From the NCBI GenBank assembly GCA_947381875.1, contig CANCXY010000159.1:1-7923 (forward strand): a stretch of 7,923 bases of DNA, read 5' to 3'. The position numbers and the translations under genes are program-made. The stretch comes from an uncultured Clostridia bacterium (GTDB lineage: Bacteria > Bacillota > Clostridia > Oscillospirales > Ruminococcaceae). Below the pieces are notes generated by a model that did not search any database, was not told the DNA's origin, and saw only the letters and a program-made list of their open reading frames with translations. Shown piece after piece: positions 5,557 through 7,923 of this stretch (its first letter is position 1; every line of letters begins with the position of its first letter).

Positions 5557-6432
5557 ATGATGGAAAACATCCGCATATCCGGGTTCGCGGATGAGATCGA
5601 CCCCGCGTTAGACGAACAGCTCAAGACGGTCACATCACTTGGCATGCACTACATATCGTTGCGCTCCGCCGACGGCAAGGGTGTGGCGGACTACACGCCT
5701 GAGGAGGCGCGCACGCTGCTCCTGCCGCGTTTGGAAGCGGCGGGCGTCGGCGTTTCTTCCTTAGGTTCTCCCATCGGCAAGGTGGGCGTGAACGATGAGG
5801 AAGGCTTTGCCGCGCAGTGCGAGGCGCTCAAACGCCTGTGTGAGACGGCGGCGGTGCTGAAATGCCGCTTTATCCGTATGTTCAGCTTCTATATCCCGGA
5901 GGGTGAGGAACCGGAAAAGTATACGGACACCGTTATCGCGAAGCTGCGCCGTTTCCTGGAGATTGCCGCGCCCTATGACGTGGTGCTGATGCACGAGAAC
6001 GAAAAGGACATTTACGGCGATACCGGCGCGCGCTGCAAAACTTTGATGGACACGCTGGGCAGCGAACAGTTCTGCTCTGCGTTCGACTTTGCGAACTTTG
6101 TACAGTGCGGCGAAGACCCGGAACAGTGCTGGGAACTCCTGCGCCCCTATATCCGCTATATCCATATCAAAGACGCGAAGTACGGCAGCGGCGAAAACGT
6201 GGTGGCGGGCACCGGCGACGGCAAGATCGCGAAGCTGCTCGCCCGCGCCATCCGTGATGAAGGGTACGAGGGCTTCCTGACGCTGGAACCGCACCTTGTG
6301 CTGTTCGCGTCGCTGGCTTCGCTCGAAACCAAAGCGGCGGGCGAGGTCATCAAGGAGAACAAGGCCGCAAACGGCGCGCAGGGGTACACGATGCAGTACA
6401 ACGCGCTGAAAGAGATACTGGACGCAATCTAA
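5557..6432 (+). CDS. Xylose-isomerase-like TIM-barrel sugar isomerase/epimerase
   Basis: This 291-residue protein belongs to the AP-endonuclease-2/IolE-like TIM-barrel superfamily of metal-dependent sugar (phosphate) isomerases, epimerases and dehydratases. The opening ISGFADEIDPALDEQLK (7-23) is typical of a Firmicute branch of these proteins. Probable metal ligands stand at the ends of the strands: Glu147 in LMHENEKDIYGDT, Asp177 in AFDFANF, His203 in YIHIKDA and Glu244 in LTLEPH. A glycine-rich GTGDG follows at 218-222. The frame is open from 5329, but the start is set at ATG 5557, because AGGAGG (5542-5547) lies 9 bases upstream and the residues before it look like untranslated leader. 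It is divergent from the AraC gene and followed by the Gfo/Idh/MocA gene after 234 bases. Such pairs handle inositols, keto-sugars or oxidised glycosides. The exact reaction cannot be assigned. Confidence 0.9.
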   Translation: MMENIRISGFADEIDPALDEQLKTVTSLGMHYISLRSADGKGVADYTPEEARTLLLPRLEAAGVGVSSLGSPIGKVGVNDEEGFAAQCEALKRLCETAAVLKCRFIRMFSFYIPEGEEPEKYTDTVIAKLRRFLEIAAPYDVVLMHENEKDIYGDTGARCKTLMDTLGSEQFCSAFDFANFVQCGEDPEQCWELLRPYIRYIHIKDAKYGSGENVVAGTGDGKIAKLLARAIRDEGYEGFLTLEPHLVLFASLASLETKAAGEVIKENKAANGAQGYTMQYNALKEILDAI

Positions 6433-6666
6433 GCTGTCTATAGCGGCCTGCCAGTAATACAGCATGTGTGTTTTTCTGTTTCCCGGGGAGTGTCCAGACC
6501 GCTGGGGGAGGGTGTATGTCGCCGCCCGGCGGGTAGAGAACGTACAAAAGCCACTTCGCGTTGGACATTCCTGTTTCCCGCCGCGGCGGGGAAAAGAAAA
6601 GTGGACATGATCTTTGTGATTGGCTGGGCCGCTGTATAAAAAGGAATGAAAAGGAGAGAGAGCATT
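6433..6666 (+). promoter_or_regulatory. Leader/intergenic region before the oxidoreductase gene
   Basis: These 234 bases hold no gene. They contain a hairpin with TTTCCC (6574-6579) against GGGAAA (6589-6594), enclosing a 14-base perfect palindrome at 6577-6590, and a second TGTTTCCC at 6477-6484. TATAAA at 6635-6640 could be a -10 box, with TTGTGA 15 bases upstream as a poor -35. No clear terminator follows the TIM-barrel stop, so both genes may share a transcript with an additional internal start. Confidence 0.4.
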
Positions 6667-7860
6667 ATGGAAAAGGTAAGATTTGGGTTGATTGGTATCG
6701 GCGCACAGGGCGGCGCTTACGCGGGCTTCCTCACAGAAACGGGCGGTTTCCCCGGCATGCCCGCGCCGAAATGCCCCCCGCATTGTGCCCTTGGCGCGCT
6801 CTGCGACAACGACCCCGAAAAAGAAAAAATGTGCCGGGAGAAATATCCTGAGATCCCCTTCTACAGCGACTGGAAGGAAATGGTCGCCTCTGGCAATGTC
6901 GACGCCGTTATCACGACTGTGCCGCATTATCTGCACCATGAGATCGCCATCTACTGCCTGGAGCATGGCATGAACGTATTGGTGGAAAAGCCCGCCGGTG
7001 TGCGCGCCAAGGACGTAGCCGCCATGAACGCCTGCGCCGCCGCGCACCCGGATGTCACGTTCGGCATCATGTTCAACCAGCGCACGAATAAACTGTACCA
7101 GAAGATTAAAGAGATTGTGGCTTCCGGCGAGATGGGCGAGATGCGCCGCAGCCAGTGGATCATCAACAGCTGGTGGCGGCCGGACAGCTACTATCAGCAG
7201 AGCGAATGGCGCGCCACATGGGGCGGCGAAGGCGGCGGTGTGCTTGTCAACCAGGCCCCGCACCAGCTCGACCTGTGGCAGTGGATCTGCGGCATCCCGA
7301 CGAAAGTCTATTCCAAGAACATCAACGGTGCGCACCGCGACATCAACGTGGAAAACGACGTAACCATGCAGGTCACATTCCCCAACGGTGCAACGGGCAG
7401 CTTCATCACCTGCACGCATGACCCCATTGGCACCGACCGTTTGGAAATCGACCTGGACGGCGGCAAGATTGTTGTGGAGAACAGCCTGAAAGCGACCGTA
7501 TACCGCCTGAAAAAGACCGAGGATGAGATGAATAAGACCGTCTCCATGATGGAGCTGGCGATGCTCACGCGCGGCAATTCGGCGGGCGGCGGCCTGTTCG
7601 ATGTAGAGGAGTTTGAGAATCAGGACGGCTGGGGCTACCAGCACACAACCGTCATGGAGAATTTCGCGCAGCATGTCATCGAAGGCACCCCGCTGCTGGC
7701 TCCGGGCGCGGACGGCATCAACGGCGTGAACCTGGCGAACGCCAGCCAGCTCTCCAGCTGGCTGGGCAAAGAGGTCGACAACCCCGTAGACTCCGAGCTG
7801 TATGCCGCCGAGCTGAACAAACGCATTGCCGAAGAAGGCAAGTTCCCCGTGCGCGATTGA
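6667..7860 (+). CDS. Gfo/Idh/MocA-family NAD(P)-dependent oxidoreductase
   Basis: This complete 397-residue protein has the two-domain layout of the family. The N-terminal Rossmann fold has FGLIGIGAQGG (6-16, GxGxxG) and continues to VITTVPHYLHHEIAIYCLEH. The junction carries VEKPAG (106-111), whose Lys108 is the family's conserved active-site lysine. The C-terminal alpha/beta domain includes NSWWRPDSYYQQSEWRATWG (167-186) and LVNQAPHQLDLWQW (193-206), where His199 and Asp202 sit at the usual catalytic positions. Members oxidise or reduce a hydroxyl of sugars, inositols or glycosides with NAD(P). ATG at 6667 is used, since AAGGAG (6651-6656) is 10 bases upstream; the earlier ATG at 6646 would sit on top of its ribosome site. 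With the preceding TIM-barrel protein it probably forms a two-step oxidation and isomerisation or elimination module. The substrate is unknown. Confidence 0.93.
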   Translation: MEKVRFGLIGIGAQGGAYAGFLTETGGFPGMPAPKCPPHCALGALCDNDPEKEKMCREKYPEIPFYSDWKEMVASGNVDAVITTVPHYLHHEIAIYCLEHGMNVLVEKPAGVRAKDVAAMNACAAAHPDVTFGIMFNQRTNKLYQKIKEIVASGEMGEMRRSQWIINSWWRPDSYYQQSEWRATWGGEGGGVLVNQAPHQLDLWQWICGIPTKVYSKNINGAHRDINVENDVTMQVTFPNGATGSFITCTHDPIGTDRLEIDLDGGKIVVENSLKATVYRLKKTEDEMNKTVSMMELAMLTRGNSAGGGLFDVEEFENQDGWGYQHTTVMENFAQHVIEGTPLLAPGADGINGVNLANASQLSSWLGKEVDNPVDSELYAAELNKRIAEEGKFPVRD

Positions 7861-7864
7861 TTGC

Positions 7865-7923
7865 GCCGCCGGGCTGCCGCCCGGACCTGCCCAGAGGGCG
7901 CTGCCCTCTGGACTCCCGCCGGG
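7865..7923. repeat. Palindromic GC-rich intergenic repeat, cut by window end
   Basis: Two hairpins follow one another directly after the oxidoreductase stop. CCGGGC (7869-7874) pairs with GCCCGG (7879-7884), and CCAGAGGGC (7891-7899) pairs perfectly with GCCCTCTGG (7903-7911) over a 3-base loop. CCGCCGGG occurs at 7866-7873 and again at 7916-7923, suggesting that another copy begins at the edge. The build resembles dispersed palindromic repeats found after genes in many GC-rich gut bacteria. There is no T-tract within view. Confidence 0.55.

Noticed and set aside
6577..6590. The GC palindrome as a terminator of the TIM-barrel gene
   Set aside because: It is followed by GAAAAGAAAA rather than Ts and lies 145 bases after the stop codon.
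6490..6608. TGGACA occurrences (6490 inverted, 6562, 6602) as shared -35 boxes or operators with the uxaA promoter
   Set aside because: None has a -10 box at the right distance, and a 6-base motif recurs easily by chance.
5761..7674. A 637-codon open frame on the minus strand
   Set aside because: It is antisense to the TIM-barrel and oxidoreductase genes, whose protein motifs are unmistakable on the plus strand. Its product has no recognisable domain, and GC-rich codon use easily leaves the opposite frame open.
79..7923. CRISPR array, tRNA, rRNA, transposase or phage genes
   Set aside because: No regularly spaced repeats, cloverleaf sequences or mobile-element protein motifs were seen on either strand.

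Overview
The window looks like one end of a contig from an anaerobic gut-type Firmicute (a clostridial/Oscillospiraceae-like lineage). That placement is an inference from GC-rich protein genes with strong AGGAGG-type ribosome binding sites, a TTG start, and a gene set of galacturonate catabolism, sugar-active oxidoreductase/isomerase and AraC regulators. The first 78 bases are not genomic: a poly-C run, an 8-base index-like segment and the Illumina P5/Read 1 adapter precede the insert, so real sequence starts at about 79 and the first gene is cut by the contig end rather than by biology.

Layout. 79-702 (minus): N-terminal 208 codons of tagaturonate reductase (uxaB), starting at TTG. 760-2265 (minus): complete altronate dehydratase (uxaA), with a near-consensus promoter at 2352-2380. 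Together they carry out two consecutive steps of D-galacturonate breakdown (tagaturonate to altronate to 2-keto-3-deoxygluconate). 2523-2910: two gene remnants joined head to head, a piece of a GH78 alpha-L-rhamnosidase (minus) and the C-terminal DNA-binding half of an AraC regulator (plus). 2911-3316 has no firm gene but holds a strong hairpin terminator and an AT-rich leader. 3317-4348 (plus): an unrecognised membrane-anchored protein with two N-terminal transmembrane helices and a series of WG-like/beta-propeller-like repeats. 4398-5273 (minus): a complete AraC-family regulator with a cupin sensor domain. It diverges from 5557-6432 (plus), a xylose-isomerase-like TIM-barrel isomerase/epimerase, which is followed by 6667-7860 (plus), a Gfo/Idh/MocA-family NAD(P)-dependent oxidoreductase. 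The window ends in a palindromic, probably dispersed, intergenic repeat (7865-7923).

How it fits together. uxaA/uxaB and the rhamnosidase fragment all point to pectin (homogalacturonan/rhamnogalacturonan) use. The right half is a compact regulator + isomerase + oxidoreductase module for an unidentified sugar, sugar acid, polyol or glycoside: the AraC protein probably senses the ligand and controls the divergent genes. Both plus-strand enzyme genes have a leader hairpin with a TTTCCC/GGGAAA stem. No CRISPR array, tRNA, rRNA, transposase or phage gene was seen. The points that most deserve a second look are the repeat-containing membrane protein, the double gene remnant (decay or mis-assembly), and the substrate of the oxidoreductase/isomerase pair.
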